Source of the DNA: Shouchella hunanensis
Lineage (GTDB): Bacteria; Bacillota; Bacilli; Bacillales; Bacillaceae_D
DNA length: 64,000 nt
Direction of reading: 5' to 3'
Assembly (NCBI RefSeq): GCF_028735875.1
Contig: NZ_CP117834.1
Location: 2,468,001 to 2,532,000, forward strand
This document shows positions 9,246-19,421 of this stretch, piece by piece; position 1 is the stretch's first letter; every line of letters begins with the position of its first letter. The notes under the pieces were generated by a model. The model was given only the letters and a program-made list of their open reading frames with translations. It was not told the origin of the DNA and did no database searches. The position numbers were made by a program, and so were the translations under genes.

Positions 9246-10048
9246 GCGAGCATGAACTCAGTGATGTGGAAAGAGAAGCACTAACGGAGCTCCTTCTTCA
9301 GCTAGGTGACGATGATTTTATTTACGCATTTAGAGGAGCGGAGTGGTTAGGGCTTGCACCTCATATTGAAGAAGATGTCGCATCTGCTTCCATTAGTCAG
9401 AACAGTATGGGTCACGCAGTTATGTTTTACGAATTAGCAGGAACATTAGGGCTTTCGGAAGCAAATGTTCTAGCACACGGCAGAGAGGCAAATGAAAGAA
9501 AAAACAGTATATTGCTGGAACGGGTAAATGGAGAAGGCTCTTATATGGGTACACCGACATTCGACTGGGCGTACACCGTCGTCCGTAATTACTTTTATAC
9601 TCTTGCTAAAAAATTGAAAATGGATGCCCTTCAACTAAGTACGTACGGTCCTCTTGTTGATGTTGCGAAAAAAGTGAACATGGAGCTTCACTATCACCTG
9701 CTGCATTGGCGCACATGGTTCATTCAGCTTTCGCAATCAACAGATGAAGCAAAAACGAGAATGACACTGGCGATAAAGAAGGTAATGCAAGATTTCGGTG
9801 ATCTTATTCACTACGGTGACTGGACTGTTGAAATCGAAAAGAAAGGATACAGTGCTTCTGCAAAACAGTTGGAACAGATATGGTTATCAATGATGAATCC
9901 AATCGTAACCTCTCTTGGTTTTGACGAGACGATTCTAGAGTATGAATTGAAACAAAACGGTCGGAATGGGCAGCATACGGAAGATTTACATCTTGCTATA
10001 GCCACATTTTCAGAAGTGTATCAAACGGATCCAGTTGCCACTTGGTAA
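9242..10048 (+). CDS. paaC: phenylacetyl-CoA epoxidase structural subunit PaaC
   Basis: 268 residues, ferritin-like helical fold related to PaaA but acting as its non-catalytic partner. The ATG at 9242 overlaps the paaB stop and follows GGAGG; an earlier GTG at 9221 would lie inside paaB. Segments such as GDDDFIYAFRGAEWLG and ELHYHLLHWRTW are family-typical. Forms the PaaABC core with its neighbours. Confidence 0.93.
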   Translation: MSEHELSDVEREALTELLLQLGDDDFIYAFRGAEWLGLAPHIEEDVASASISQNSMGHAVMFYELAGTLGLSEANVLAHGREANERKNSILLERVNGEGSYMGTPTFDWAYTVVRNYFYTLAKKLKMDALQLSTYGPLVDVAKKVNMELHYHLLHWRTWFIQLSQSTDEAKTRMTLAIKKVMQDFGDLIHYGDWTVEIEKKGYSASAKQLEQIWLSMMNPIVTSLGFDETILEYELKQNGRNGQHTEDLHLAIATFSEVYQTDPVATW

Positions 10049-10070
10049 CAGTCAAAGGAGGAGGGGCTAG

Positions 10071-10562
10071 ATGACAGCGATAATCGAAAAGAACACGGTA
10101 CTCGAACAGCTGCAAAGAGTAAAAGATCCAGAGATTGATACCGTCAGTATTATCGATTTAGGCATGGTCGAACGAATCGACATATCCGTCACAACGATTG
10201 AGATTGAAGTGTTACCAACTTTCTTAGGTTGCCCGGCATTGCCTATTATACAAAAGGAGATTGAGCTCGCCCTCCTATCATTACCTGGTATCTTGTCGGT
10301 TATGGTTCGATTTGTTCACACCCCACCGTGGACGTCTGATCGGATTACGCAAAAAGGGCATGAAGGGTTGAGGGCATTTGGAATTGCCCCACCACCACTG
10401 TTTCTTGAAGCTGATGGTACATGGCATATTGATTGCCCTTATTGCATGTCCACCTATGTCACAATCGAAAATTTATTTGGGCCGACAGCTTGTCGAAGTA
10501 TCGTCTATTGTAAATCATGTAAAAACCCGTTTGAAGCGATGAAGCCAGTATCAACATTGTAA
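10071..10562 (+). CDS. paaD: PaaD, metal-sulfur maturation factor of the epoxidase
   Basis: 163 residues. N-terminal MIP18/DUF59 domain (RVKDPEIDTVSIIDLGMV), then a C-terminal zinc ribbon with two CxxC pairs (CPYC and CKSC). PaaD proteins are needed to mature the iron-sulfur reductase PaaE in other bacteria, yet no paaE is in this window. Strong GGAGGAGG ribosome site 23 bases after paaC. Confidence 0.92.
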   Translation: MTAIIEKNTVLEQLQRVKDPEIDTVSIIDLGMVERIDISVTTIEIEVLPTFLGCPALPIIQKEIELALLSLPGILSVMVRFVHTPPWTSDRITQKGHEGLRAFGIAPPPLFLEADGTWHIDCPYCMSTYVTIENLFGPTACRSIVYCKSCKNPFEAMKPVSTL

Positions 10563-10596
10563 GAACATGTTGTAAACATAAAGGAGAGAGATAAAG

Positions 10597-10899
10597 ATGG
10601 CAAAATTAGTAGCATTATACAAGCAACCTGAAGATAAACGAGCATTTGATGATCACTATTTTAATGTGCATGCCCCTTTAACAGAAAAGATTCCTGGTTT
10701 AACAGAAATGAAGGTCACTACATTTACGGGTACCCCGATGGGAAAAGAGTCTCCTTATTATCTAATGTGCGAGATGACTTACAACAGTATGGATGATTTA
10801 AAAAAAGGAATGGGCTCTGATGAAGGGAAGGCATCTGGAAAAGATTTAATGTCTTTTGCTGGAAACCTTGTCACATTAATGATTAGTGAGGAACAATAA
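10597..10899 (+). CDS. EthD-family small protein
   Basis: 100 residues of the dimeric alpha/beta-barrel EthD fold: start MAKLVALYKQPEDKRAFDDH and the HAPLTEKIPG motif. EthD proteins occur in paa and other degradation clusters; some bind or isomerise reactive intermediates, and no reaction is established for this one. It lies inside the operon: its stop overlaps the next start as TAATG. A role in handling an unstable epoxide or oxepin intermediate is only a guess. Confidence 0.85.
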   Translation: MAKLVALYKQPEDKRAFDDHYFNVHAPLTEKIPGLTEMKVTTFTGTPMGKESPYYLMCEMTYNSMDDLKKGMGSDEGKASGKDLMSFAGNLVTLMISEEQ

Positions 10900-11678
10900 T
10901 GTTGCCGTCTTTTACCTATATTCGCCATGAAGTAAAGGACGGAATTGGTTGGATTGAATTACATCGTCCAGAGCGATTAAATGCCCTTAATCGAGAGATG
11001 GTAAAAGAGATTGTTATGGCTATGGAAGCTTTTGACCACGATGATACCGTTCGGGTCGTTCTTCTGACCGGGAAAGGAAAAGCATTTTGTGCTGGAGCGG
11101 ATATTGAAGAAATGGCAGACCAAACCCCAATGAAAATGGAGGTAGCGAATCAGTTTGCTGATTGGGATCGATTGGGATTGGTCAAAAAGCCAATTGTATG
11201 TGCGGTGCAAGGGCTCGTGCTAGGTGGTGGCTTTGAATTGGTTTTAAGTTGTGATTTAGTCATTGCAGAAGAACAGACAATGTTTTCCTTTCCAGAAGTT
11301 CAGCTTGGAGTTATGCCAGGAGCTGGAGGAACGCAGCGGCTCACTAAGCTTGTTGGGAAGACGAAAGCGTTAGAATGGTTATTAACAGGAGATCGAATAA
11401 CGGCGCAGGAGGCACTACAACATCGCGTGATAAACAAGGTTGTTCAATCAGAACAGCTTGAAGAAGAAGCTTTTCGCTTCGCTCATACGATTGCAAAGCA
11501 GCCGGTTCTTTCCCTTCGCCTAATTAAAGAAGCGGTAGAAGTTGCTCAACACGCGTCTATCTATGAGGGGATGCAGTTTGAACGTAAGAATTTCTACTTA
11601 TTGTTTGATTCATATGACCAAGAAGAAGGGATGAGCGCTTTTTTAGAAGAGCGAAAGCCTATCTTTAAAGGAAACTAG
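10899..11678 (+). CDS. paaF: enoyl-CoA hydratase (PaaF-like)
   Basis: 259 residues, crotonase fold. Oxyanion-hole segments CAGADI and GGGFEL, and both catalytic glutamates (GGGFELVLSCD and FPEVQLGVMPGAGG), are kept, as expected for a true hydratase rather than only an isomerase. In this operon it should hydrate the dehydroadipyl-CoA intermediate. A separate PaaG isomerase is not present, so it might serve both steps or PaaG may lie elsewhere. The symbol is assigned by context. Confidence 0.85.
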   Translation: MLPSFTYIRHEVKDGIGWIELHRPERLNALNREMVKEIVMAMEAFDHDDTVRVVLLTGKGKAFCAGADIEEMADQTPMKMEVANQFADWDRLGLVKKPIVCAVQGLVLGGGFELVLSCDLVIAEEQTMFSFPEVQLGVMPGAGGTQRLTKLVGKTKALEWLLTGDRITAQEALQHRVINKVVQSEQLEEEAFRFAHTIAKQPVLSLRLIKEAVEVAQHASIYEGMQFERKNFYLLFDSYDQEEGMSAFLEERKPIFKGN

Positions 11679-11709
11679 CCTATGTTACGGAGGAAGGAGC
11701 GTCGAACTA

Positions 11710-12564
11710 GTGGAATCCATTGCCGTTATAGGAGCTGGCATAATGGGTCGTGGCATTGCATATGTAGCCGCAAAGGCAGGTTTTGACACGAACCTTGTTG
11801 ATACGAACGCAGCTAGCCTCTATCAAGCAGAAACTGCCATAAGAGAACTTATCCAAAAGGGGATTGCACGTGGCAAAATAATGGAGCACGAACAAAAGCA
11901 ACTTCAACATAGGTTCACATTTACAACATCAGTCGAAGAGGCGGTAACATCTGTAGACTTAGTAATAGAAGCCGTACCTGAGAAAAGAGAGCTGAAGAAA
12001 CAAGTCTTTGAACAACTAGAACGTTATGCTCCAAAAGCTTGTTTATTTGCATCCAATACATCAACAATAAGTCCAACGGAAATGGGGTCTTATGGAAATC
12101 GACCAGAAAAAACAATTGCGATGCATTTTTTTAACCCAGTTCACCAAATGAAGCTTGTTGAAATTGTTCGTGGCTTAGAAACAAGTGATGATACAGTAGC
12201 TCGTATAAAAGCGATAGCGGAAAAATTAGGCAAGGAGACTGTTATCATGAATGAGTTTCCGGGCTTTGTTACAAGTCGAATGAGTGCGCTTATCGGTAAT
12301 GAGGCATTTTGTATGCTGCAAGAAGGACTGGGTACACCTGAAGAAATTGATAAAGCAATAAAGCTTGGTTTAAATTTTCCGATGGGACCATTTGAATTAG
12401 GTGACCTTGTTGGGCTTGATACGCGTTTAAATAACTTACGCTATTTACATGAGAAACTAGGAGAGAAATACCGGCCGGCACCACTACTAGAACAGTATGT
12501 GCAGGCGGGGAGGCTTGGACGAAAAACAGGAAAGGGTGTCTATAATTATACGGTGACGACATGA
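11710..12564 (+). CDS. paaH: 3-hydroxyacyl-CoA dehydrogenase (PaaH-like)
   Basis: 284 residues. NAD-binding Rossmann motif GAGIMGRGIA at the N-terminus, the HFFNPVHQMKLVEIV active-site region with its histidine, and the FPGFVTSRMS/PMGPFELGDLVGLD C-terminal domain. It oxidises 3-hydroxyadipyl-CoA to 3-oxoadipyl-CoA. GTG start with GGAGGAAGGAG upstream. The end overlaps paaJ (ATGA). Length matches single-domain HBD/PaaH enzymes. Confidence 0.92.
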   Translation: MESIAVIGAGIMGRGIAYVAAKAGFDTNLVDTNAASLYQAETAIRELIQKGIARGKIMEHEQKQLQHRFTFTTSVEEAVTSVDLVIEAVPEKRELKKQVFEQLERYAPKACLFASNTSTISPTEMGSYGNRPEKTIAMHFFNPVHQMKLVEIVRGLETSDDTVARIKAIAEKLGKETVIMNEFPGFVTSRMSALIGNEAFCMLQEGLGTPEEIDKAIKLGLNFPMGPFELGDLVGLDTRLNNLRYLHEKLGEKYRPAPLLEQYVQAGRLGRKTGKGVYNYTVTT

Positions 12565-13766
12565 AAGAAGTAGTCATTGTTGATGCTGTGCGCACACCGA
12601 TTGGACGTTATAAAGGATCGTTAAAAAATGTCCGTCCAGATGACTTAGGAGCTATTGTGATAAAAGCACTCATTGAACGAAATTCTTCTCTTGACCCAAG
12701 TACAATTGAAGAAGTGGTTATGGGTAACGCGAATGGCGCTGGTGAGGATAATCGGAATGTAGCCAGAATGTCTACTCTTCTGGCTGGACTGCCAGAAGAA
12801 GTGGCTGGAACAACGATTAATCGCCTTTGCGGGTCTGGTTTGGACGCCATTTTGTATGCAGCTAGGTGTATTGCTATCGGTGATGGAGATGTCTTTATTG
12901 CAGGAGGAACCGAAAGCATGACTAGGGCACCGTATGTCATGGCAAAACCGGAAGTTGACTTTCCGAGAGGACCAATGGAATTGCTTGATACTACCATCGG
13001 CTGGCGGTTTACAAACCGTTTATTGGATGAAACTTATGGCACCGATTCAATGCCAAAAACAGCTGAAACTGTTGCAGAGCGCTATAAGATTTCCCGGGAA
13101 AGACAAGATGAATTTGCTTTGATGAGTCAGGAGCGAGCTCAAAGAGCACTAACTAGCAATCGATTCGCCGATGAACAGATTCCTGTTTGTTCTAAAAATC
13201 ATAAAGGACAGCTGATTACAGTGAAAGAAGATGAACATCCGCGTGCCCGTACAACCATTCAAACATTACAGCAATTAAAGCCACTCTTTCCAAATGGAAC
13301 TGTAACAGCTGGAAATGCTTCAGGCATCAATGATGGGGCAAGTGCGGTTTTACTAATGTCTGCGGAAAAGGCAAGAGCTTTAAAACTTACGCCTATCGCT
13401 CGTTACCGTAGTGGTGGTGTTGCTGGGGTAGAGCCAGCCGTAATGGGTATTGGCCCCATTACAGCAACAAAAAAAGCGCTTGTTCGTGCTGGTTTGAAGA
13501 TGGAAGATATCGGATTAACTGAATTAAATGAGGCGTTTGCTGCTCAAACACTAGCCTGCATCAATGAATTACAACTAGACCCTAATAAAGTGAACGTAAA
13601 CGGTGGAGCGATTGCACTTGGACATCCACTTGGTGCAAGCGGTGCTAGATTGGTGACGACATTGGTACATGAAATGAAACGTTCAAATGTCCAGTATGGT
13701 CTCGCCACCATGTGCGTCGGAGTTGGTCAAGGGATCGCTGCCGTATTTGAACGAATGGAGGGATAG
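12561..13766 (+). CDS. paaJ: 3-oxoadipyl-CoA / acetyl-CoA thiolase
   Basis: 401 residues, thiolase family. The nucleophile cysteine is in NRLCGSGLDAI, the general-base histidine in GGAIALGHPLGASGAR and the second cysteine in MCVGVGQGIA. It should cleave 3-oxoadipyl-CoA to succinyl-CoA and acetyl-CoA as the last step of the pathway. Translationally coupled to paaH. Substrate comes from context, since thiolases look alike. Confidence 0.92.
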   Translation: MKEVVIVDAVRTPIGRYKGSLKNVRPDDLGAIVIKALIERNSSLDPSTIEEVVMGNANGAGEDNRNVARMSTLLAGLPEEVAGTTINRLCGSGLDAILYAARCIAIGDGDVFIAGGTESMTRAPYVMAKPEVDFPRGPMELLDTTIGWRFTNRLLDETYGTDSMPKTAETVAERYKISRERQDEFALMSQERAQRALTSNRFADEQIPVCSKNHKGQLITVKEDEHPRARTTIQTLQQLKPLFPNGTVTAGNASGINDGASAVLLMSAEKARALKLTPIARYRSGGVAGVEPAVMGIGPITATKKALVRAGLKMEDIGLTELNEAFAAQTLACINELQLDPNKVNVNGGAIALGHPLGASGARLVTTLVHEMKRSNVQYGLATMCVGVGQGIAAVFERMEG

Positions 13767-13856
13767 CAGGAGAAAAGATTCACTTTTCTAACGTTTCCAT
13801 AAGCGATACAATAGGAAAAAGAATCGGTTTTAAAACGGTTAGAAAGAGTGAAGTGC

Positions 13857-14738
13857 ATGGGTGCAAATACACAATCAATGATTTTTACAGTCTTTGGTGA
13901 TTACATACGCCACTATGGAAGTAAAGTGTGGATTGGTAGTTTAATTCAGTTGTTGAAGGAATTTGGCCATAATGAACAGGCCGTTCGTGTGGCGGTTTCC
14001 CGCATGGTGAAACAAGGATGGCTTCTCTCAGAAAGACGAGGTGCGAAAAGTTACTATTCATTAACTTCGAGAGGCATCGATCGAATGGATGAAGCAGGTC
14101 ATCGTATATTTAAATTTGAAGATCACACATGGGATGGAAAATGGCGTATGTTGCTCTATAAAATTCCAGAGGAACAACGCCAATTACGTGATGAGCTACG
14201 AAAAGAACTCTTATGGAGTGGCTTTGGCAGTTTTTCAGCGTCGTGCTGGATCTCGCCAAATCCATTAGAAGAGCGTGTCCAAACGATGATCGACAAATAT
14301 GATATTCGTGAGTATGTTGATTTCTTTGAAGCCGTTTATAAGAGTGAAGAAAACGAGAATTTAGTAGCAAAGAGCTGGCCGCTTTCTGAGATTGAAGAGA
14401 AGTATCAAACGTTTATTGAACAGTACTTACCCTCTTATCTTGAGCACCGACAAGCGATGCAAGAACAAAGGCTGACAGATGCAGATTGCTTCGTCGTGCG
14501 CACGAATCTCGTGCATGAATACCGAAAATTTTTATTTATTGACCCAGGCCTTCCACGGGAACTATTGCCAGCTAGTTGGAGTGGAAGAGAAGCGAAACAA
14601 TTATTTGGGCAATACTACCGCTTACTAGCGAAACCTGCAAGTCGTTTCTTTGAGTCCATCTTTGAAGTAGACAATGATTTAACTTCTAAAGAATCAAGCT
14701 ATGATGCAAGTAGTCATCCATTCATTGCTAAAGAGTAG
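13857..14738 (+). CDS. paaX: PaaX family transcriptional repressor
   Basis: 293 residues. N-terminal winged helix (MIFTVFGDYIRHYGSKVW, then AVRVAVSRMVKQGWL) and the long C-terminal effector domain of PaaX. Family members repress paa genes until phenylacetyl-CoA binds. Set here at ATG 13857 rather than GTG 13848. It is a plausible reader of the pathway intermediate for this island and the likeliest candidate for the palindrome near 6852. The 90-base gap upstream contains TACAAT, so it may also have its own promoter. Confidence 0.9.
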   Translation: MGANTQSMIFTVFGDYIRHYGSKVWIGSLIQLLKEFGHNEQAVRVAVSRMVKQGWLLSERRGAKSYYSLTSRGIDRMDEAGHRIFKFEDHTWDGKWRMLLYKIPEEQRQLRDELRKELLWSGFGSFSASCWISPNPLEERVQTMIDKYDIREYVDFFEAVYKSEENENLVAKSWPLSEIEEKYQTFIEQYLPSYLEHRQAMQEQRLTDADCFVVRTNLVHEYRKFLFIDPGLPRELLPASWSGREAKQLFGQYYRLLAKPASRFFESIFEVDNDLTSKESSYDASSHPFIAKE

Positions 14739-14748
14739 GAGGCTGTCA

Positions 14749-15705
14749 ATGATTACAGAACGGTTGAACATTCAGTATCCCATTATTCAAGGGGGAATGG
14801 GGAATAGTAGTGACCCCATTCTCGCCGCTTCAATATCTGAGGCAGGTGGTTTAGGTACAATTGGTTGTGGAACAGACAGCGCCGATACCGTTCGTGAAAA
14901 AATTAAGGAAACAAAGCGACGAACCGCAATGCCCTTTTCTTTAAATATTCCACTCTCAATGAATGAAGAAAAAGAGCAATTGTTGGCATTAGCAATAGAT
15001 GAAAGAATTCCGATCGTGTCATTATCAGCTGGTAACCCTAAAGCGTATATCCCTGTCTTAAAACGTCACGGCATTATCGTACTCTGTGTTGTTGCCTCTT
15101 TAAAACAAGCTATAAAAGCAGAGGCAGCAGGCGCAGATATTCTCGTTGTAGAGGGATTTGAGGCAGCAGGAATTAATGCTTCGACAGAAATGACAACGCT
15201 TACATTAGTTCCTTTGATTTGCGAACGTGTAGGTATTCCTGTTGTGGCGGCAGGAGGCATTGCAGATGGTCGAGGCTTAGCAGCTGTCGTCATGCTCGGA
15301 GCTGCAGGTATACAAATGGGCACTCGTTTTATTGCAACAAAAGAGGCACCTTATAGCACTAAATATAAAGAAAAGCTTTTACTGGCTGCCGATGATGCGA
15401 CGGTTATCGTTGGACGCTCTCATGGTCAGGTAAGGCGAATTTTAAAAGGCTCGTACGCAGAACGACTATTACAGAATGAATCAAGGCTCAGCTTACATCA
15501 TTATAAACAATGGACTTCTGAAGAGATCCATCGAATTGGTGCAATGGAGGGTGATGACGATAGAGGCTTTATGAACGGGGGCCAAATTGCAGGGATTATT
15601 AATGATCTACCGAGTGTTCAAGACTTGCTCCATCAAGTAATGAAAGAAGCACAAGAGACAATGAGAGTGAAACAGTCATGGTTTGACGCATTTAGCGTTA
15701 ATTAA
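14749..15705 (+). CDS. nitronate monooxygenase / FabK-like flavoprotein
   Basis: 318 residues, FMN TIM-barrel: N-terminal YPIIQGGMGNSSDP and the phosphate-binding VVAAGGIADGRG and GIQMGTRF segments. The family includes 2-nitropropane dioxygenases and FabK enoyl reductases. Its role next to paaX is not known. GGAGG lies just before the ATG at 14749; an in-frame ATG at 14701 falls inside paaX without a ribosome site. Eleven bases from the paaX stop, so probably co-transcribed. Confidence 0.85.
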   Translation: MITERLNIQYPIIQGGMGNSSDPILAASISEAGGLGTIGCGTDSADTVREKIKETKRRTAMPFSLNIPLSMNEEKEQLLALAIDERIPIVSLSAGNPKAYIPVLKRHGIIVLCVVASLKQAIKAEAAGADILVVEGFEAAGINASTEMTTLTLVPLICERVGIPVVAAGGIADGRGLAAVVMLGAAGIQMGTRFIATKEAPYSTKYKEKLLLAADDATVIVGRSHGQVRRILKGSYAERLLQNESRLSLHHYKQWTSEEIHRIGAMEGDDDRGFMNGGQIAGIINDLPSVQDLLHQVMKEAQETMRVKQSWFDAFSVN

Positions 15706-15830
15706 AAAGGTAGAAGTGCGCCGATTTGTGGAATGGAATGCTTGTTGCTCTTTTTACAGCCATAATGGTAGGCTTAATGACAAGAGAAAAGTTTTTAATA
15801 ACTCTTGTTAGATAAGAAGGGAGCTTAACT

Positions 15831-17198
15831 ATGGAAAAACAACAATGGTCCTCAAAATACGGCTTTATCTTAGCCGCTGCAGGATCAGCAATTGGGTTAG
15901 GAGCGATTTGGAAATTTCCGTACGTTGCAGGAAGTAATGGGGGAGGCGCTTTTTTCCTCATTTTTATCTTGTTTACATTACTCGTGGGGTTACCGTTACT
16001 CATTGGTGAATTTGTCATCGGACGTAGTACACAAAAGAATGCCGTTGATTCATACAAAACGATAGCACCAGGAACTGCGTGGCATCGTCTAGGAAACCTT
16101 GGTATGATTACAGCGTTTTTATTGCTGTCCTTCTATAGTGTAGTAGGTGGCTGGATTGTCATTTATATATGGAAAGTAATAACTGGTGAGTTAGCAGGGT
16201 TAGACGGCGAAGCATACGGCGCCATTTTAAATCAAACCATAGCAGACCCATTTCTTGTAATTGTCGGTCATTTGTTCTTTATGCTATTCGTCATTATTGT
16301 TGTAGCGAAAGGTGTTCAAGCTGGAATTGAAAAAGCAAGTGTGATTATGATGCCGGCATTATTTATTTTATTCCTTGTAATAGTCGTTCGCTCCGTGACG
16401 TTAGACGGTGCAATGGAAGGAATTGAGTTCCTACTTATTCCTGATTTTAGTCAATTAACGAGTGATGGTGTGTTATTCGCAATGGGGCAGTCATTCTTTG
16501 CCTTAAGCCTAGGGATTTCAGTAATGGTCACGTATAGCTCCTACTTATCGAAAGAAGAGAATTTAATACAGTCCGCCAGTGCAATTGTTATTATGAACTT
16601 TATCGTTGCACTTCTTGCAGGGTTAGCCATTTTTCCAGCTGTATTTTCTTTCGGTCTAAGTCCTGATGAAGGTCCAGCACTAATCTTTGCCGTCTTGCCA
16701 ACTGTATTTAGCCAGATGCCTTTTGGAATGGGCTTTCTCCTTATTTTTCTTATCTTGTTTTTATTCGCTGCCCTTACTTCTGCATTCTCCATGCTTGAAA
16801 TTATCGTGGCAGCACAAACAAGAGGTGATGTAAATAAGCGTAAAAAGTCTGCTTGGATCATTGGTCTTGCGATCTTTATTGTTGGCATACCATCTGCTTT
16901 ATCGTATGGCATCTGGTCTGAATTCACGATCTTCGGCCAAATCTTTTTTGATGCGGTAGATTTTCTAGTGAGCAACATTCTATTACCAGTAGGAGCATTA
17001 TTAATTGCGATCTTTATTCCGTTACGTATGAAAAAAGAAGTACTCTATGCAGAGTTTAGCGCTGGGAATGGAGCCGGTCGTAGATTATTTGCTGCGTGGC
17101 TACTGTTTATTCGAATCGTTGTACCATTTGCGATTGTGCTAGTGTTTCTACATGCTTTAGGCATTTTTGATTGGTTAATTGACGTAATGAAAGGATGA
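15831..17198 (+). CDS. sodium-dependent NSS-family amino-acid symporter
   Basis: 455 residues, about 11 to 12 membrane segments, neurotransmitter:sodium symporter family (MhsT/TnaT/LeuT type). The unwound TM1 motif [18 protein letters not shown], which holds substrate and sodium ligands, is intact. With phenylalanine dehydrogenase four bases downstream, aromatic amino-acid uptake is a reasonable inference; some bacterial NSS carriers transport Trp, Tyr or Phe. Starts a second transcription block after a 125-base gap. Confidence 0.88.
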   Translation: MEKQQWSSKYGFILAAAGSAIGLGAIWKFPYVAGSNGGGAFFLIFILFTLLVGLPLLIGEFVIGRSTQKNAVDSYKTIAPGTAWHRLGNLGMITAFLLLSFYSVVGGWIVIYIWKVITGELAGLDGEAYGAILNQTIADPFLVIVGHLFFMLFVIIVVAKGVQAGIEKASVIMMPALFILFLVIVVRSVTLDGAMEGIEFLLIPDFSQLTSDGVLFAMGQSFFALSLGISVMVTYSSYLSKEENLIQSASAIVIMNFIVALLAGLAIFPAVFSFGLSPDEGPALIFAVLPTVFSQMPFGMGFLLIFLILFLFAALTSAFSMLEIIVAAQTRGDVNKRKKSAWIIGLAIFIVGIPSALSYGIWSEFTIFGQIFFDAVDFLVSNILLPVGALLIAIFIPLRMKKEVLYAEFSAGNGAGRRLFAAWLLFIRIVVPFAIVLVFLHALGIFDWLIDVMKG

Positions 17199-17201
17199 AT
17201 C

Positions 17202-18359
17202 ATGATGGAATTAACTAGAGATCAAGCACGAATGCAATGGGATATCTTTCATGAAATGTCTGAACACGAACAGGTTGTTTTTTGCAACGATAAGGAAAGT
17301 GGATTAAAAGCAATTATTGCCATTCATGATACAACTCTCGGCCCCGCCCTAGGCGGGTGCCGAATGTATCCTTATCGAACGACTGAAGAAGCATTAGAAG
17401 ATGTGCTGCGTTTATCTAGAGGTATGACGAAGAAATGTGCAGCTGCCGATGTAGATTTTGGTGGTGGGAAAGCAGTAATCATCGGCGACCCTGCTAGTGA
17501 TAAATCACCAGAATTATTTCGAGCGTTTGGGCAATTTGTTGAATCCCTAAATGGTCGATTTTACACGGGGACAGACATGGGAACAACAATGGAGGATTTT
17601 GTTCATGCGATGAAAGAAACCCGCTGTATCGTTGGTGTGCCTGAAGAATTTGGTGGGAGCGGTGATTCTTCCGTACCGACAGCAGAAGGCGTAATGAATA
17701 GTTTAAAGGCGGTTAATCATGTGTTAGTTGGGCATCAAGATTTAACAGGTAAAACGTATGCTATACAAGGGTTAGGGAAAGTAGGCTATAAAGTCGCAAT
17801 CGCATTATTGCGAGCAGGTGCTAATTTGTACGTCTCAAATTTACAGCCGGAAGCGTGTTTAGACATACAAGCGGTTGGCAAGACCCTCGGACAACGTGTT
17901 GATATTGTCACTGGTGATGCCATCTTTGATGTCAAAGCGGATGTGTTCGTTCCATGCGCACGAGGAGGTATTATTAATGATCAAACCATTCCTCGATTTA
18001 ATGTTCTTGCAATTGCCGGTTCTGCCAATAATCAGTTAATGGATGTACGACATGCAGATATGCTCAATCAAAGAGGTATTCTTTATGCACCTGATTATAT
18101 TGTTAACGGTGGTGGTCTTATTCAAGTGGCTGATGAATTGTATGGTAGTAATAAGAAACGAGTTCAAGTCAAAACACATGCCATTTTTCATACATTGGTT
18201 GATTTGTTAACGACGGCAAAAGAAAAGCAACTATCGTCAGAAACAGCAGCTGAACAATTCATTAAACAAAGAATCGTGTGCCGATCAAAGCGAAATCATT
18301 TCTTTACAGGACATTTACGTCCAAAGTGGGCTATTCGTCAAGAGAAAGGGATGTTTTAA
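17202..18359 (+). CDS. pdh: phenylalanine dehydrogenase
   Basis: 385 residues of the Glu/Leu/Phe/Val dehydrogenase family. Catalytic lysine region [18 protein letters not shown], then [14 protein letters not shown] and the NAD-binding [10 protein letters not shown]. The ending [13 protein letters not shown] matches the phenylalanine-dehydrogenase type rather than leucine dehydrogenase, as do [11 protein letters not shown] and SANNQL. It deaminates L-Phe to phenylpyruvate with NAD. The stop abuts the E1-alpha start. The Phe rather than Leu call also fits the paa context. Confidence 0.87.
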   Translation: MMELTRDQARMQWDIFHEMSEHEQVVFCNDKESGLKAIIAIHDTTLGPALGGCRMYPYRTTEEALEDVLRLSRGMTKKCAAADVDFGGGKAVIIGDPASDKSPELFRAFGQFVESLNGRFYTGTDMGTTMEDFVHAMKETRCIVGVPEEFGGSGDSSVPTAEGVMNSLKAVNHVLVGHQDLTGKTYAIQGLGKVGYKVAIALLRAGANLYVSNLQPEACLDIQAVGKTLGQRVDIVTGDAIFDVKADVFVPCARGGIINDQTIPRFNVLAIAGSANNQLMDVRHADMLNQRGILYAPDYIVNGGGLIQVADELYGSNKKRVQVKTHAIFHTLVDLLTTAKEKQLSSETAAEQFIKQRIVCRSKRNHFFTGHLRPKWAIRQEKGMF

Positions 18360-19421
18360 ATGAATCGATTTCCACTCGTCCAGTCAGTTGATCAAGATGG
18401 AAAATGGGTAAGTCAAGAAGAGAAGATAGAGGGTACTTTAATAAAGTCGTTTTACCGTCATATGCTACGGGTTCGGACCTTCGATAAAAAGGCAGTCACC
18501 TTACAGCGGCAAGGAAGATTAGGCACCTATGCTTTATTTGAAGGACAGGAAGCGGCTCAAGTTGGAAGCGCTCTCGCCTTAAAAGATCACGATTGGCTAT
18601 TTCCAACGTACCGTGATCATGGAGCGACCTTGACGTTTGGCGCCGATATGGTTCGAACATTTTTATACTGGAATGGACGAACAGAAGGCTGTGTTCCTCC
18701 TGAAGGGAAACGAATTTTTCCACCTGCAGTTCCAATTGCAACGCAAATTCCTCATGCCGTTGGCGCAGGGATGACAGAAAAACGAAAAGGATCTCAGGCT
18801 ATTTCAATTGCGTATTTTGGAGACGGTGCCACATCAGAAGGCGATTTTCATGAAGGGCTTAATTTTGGAAGCGTTTTCAAAACACCAACACTCTTCTTTT
18901 GCCAAAATAATGGGTATGCAATTTCAGTTCCAATTGAAAAGCAAATGAACTCAGAGACTATTGCCCAGAAAGCTGATGCTTATGGGATACCTGGTGTACG
19001 TGTTGATGGAAATGATTGCGTCGCTGTTTATCAGACAGTTAAAAAAGCGGCAGAGCGAGCTAGAGCAGGGGAAGGACCAACGTTAATTGAAGCGTTGACG
19101 TGGCGGTATGGAGCCCATACAACGGCAGATGACCCAAGTAAATACCGGGATCAATCGATAAGTGATGAGCGAAGAGTAACAACAGACCCCTTAACAAGGC
19201 TTGCACTTTATATGAAACGAGAGCGCATTTGGGATGAACAATGGGCTAGTCATATCGAGAAAGAGCTGAAAGAAGAAATTAATGACGCAGTTGATAAGAT
19301 GGAGGCGTTCGCAAAACCCGATATCAATAATGTATTTGACCATGTGTTTGCAACTCCAGTTTGGCCCATTACAGAACAGAAGGAACGCTATTTAAAGCAT
19401 GTAAAAGGGGTGAGCAGTTGA
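18360..19421 (+). CDS. 2-oxoacid dehydrogenase E1 component, alpha subunit
   Basis: 353 residues, thiamine-diphosphate E1-alpha of the branched-chain/pyruvate type. The ThDP motif runs from FGDGATSEGDFHEG (near 154) to FFCQNNGYAIS. HTTADDPSKYR is typical of branched-chain-like E1. It directly follows the phenylalanine dehydrogenase stop, which suggests phenylpyruvate as substrate, giving phenylacetyl-CoA. That specificity is inference; branched-chain 2-oxoacids are the alternative. Confidence 0.88.
   Translation: MNRFPLVQSVDQDGKWVSQEEKIEGTLIKSFYRHMLRVRTFDKKAVTLQRQGRLGTYALFEGQEAAQVGSALALKDHDWLFPTYRDHGATLTFGADMVRTFLYWNGRTEGCVPPEGKRIFPPAVPIATQIPHAVGAGMTEKRKGSQAISIAYFGDGATSEGDFHEGLNFGSVFKTPTLFFCQNNGYAISVPIEKQMNSETIAQKADAYGIPGVRVDGNDCVAVYQTVKKAAERARAGEGPTLIEALTWRYGAHTTADDPSKYRDQSISDERRVTTDPLTRLALYMKRERIWDEQWASHIEKELKEEINDAVDKMEAFAKPDINNVFDHVFATPVWPITEQKERYLKHVKGVSS

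Noticed and set aside
12608..12997. 129-codon minus-strand frame inside paaJ
   Set aside because: Lies fully within a clear thiolase gene, has no ribosome site, and its residues mirror the thiolase codons; a shadow frame.
13771..13789. Terminator between paaJ and paaX
   Set aside because: A seven-base stem exists but no T-run follows, so read-through into paaX is likely.
16541..16978. 145-codon minus-strand frame inside the NSS symporter
   Set aside because: Antisense to conserved membrane helices; Lys/Ala/Ile-rich composition is expected from the opposite strand of hydrophobic codons.
17202..18359. Leucine dehydrogenase
   Set aside because: The C-terminal RNHFF...RPKW and the paa context fit phenylalanine dehydrogenase better than Leu dehydrogenase.
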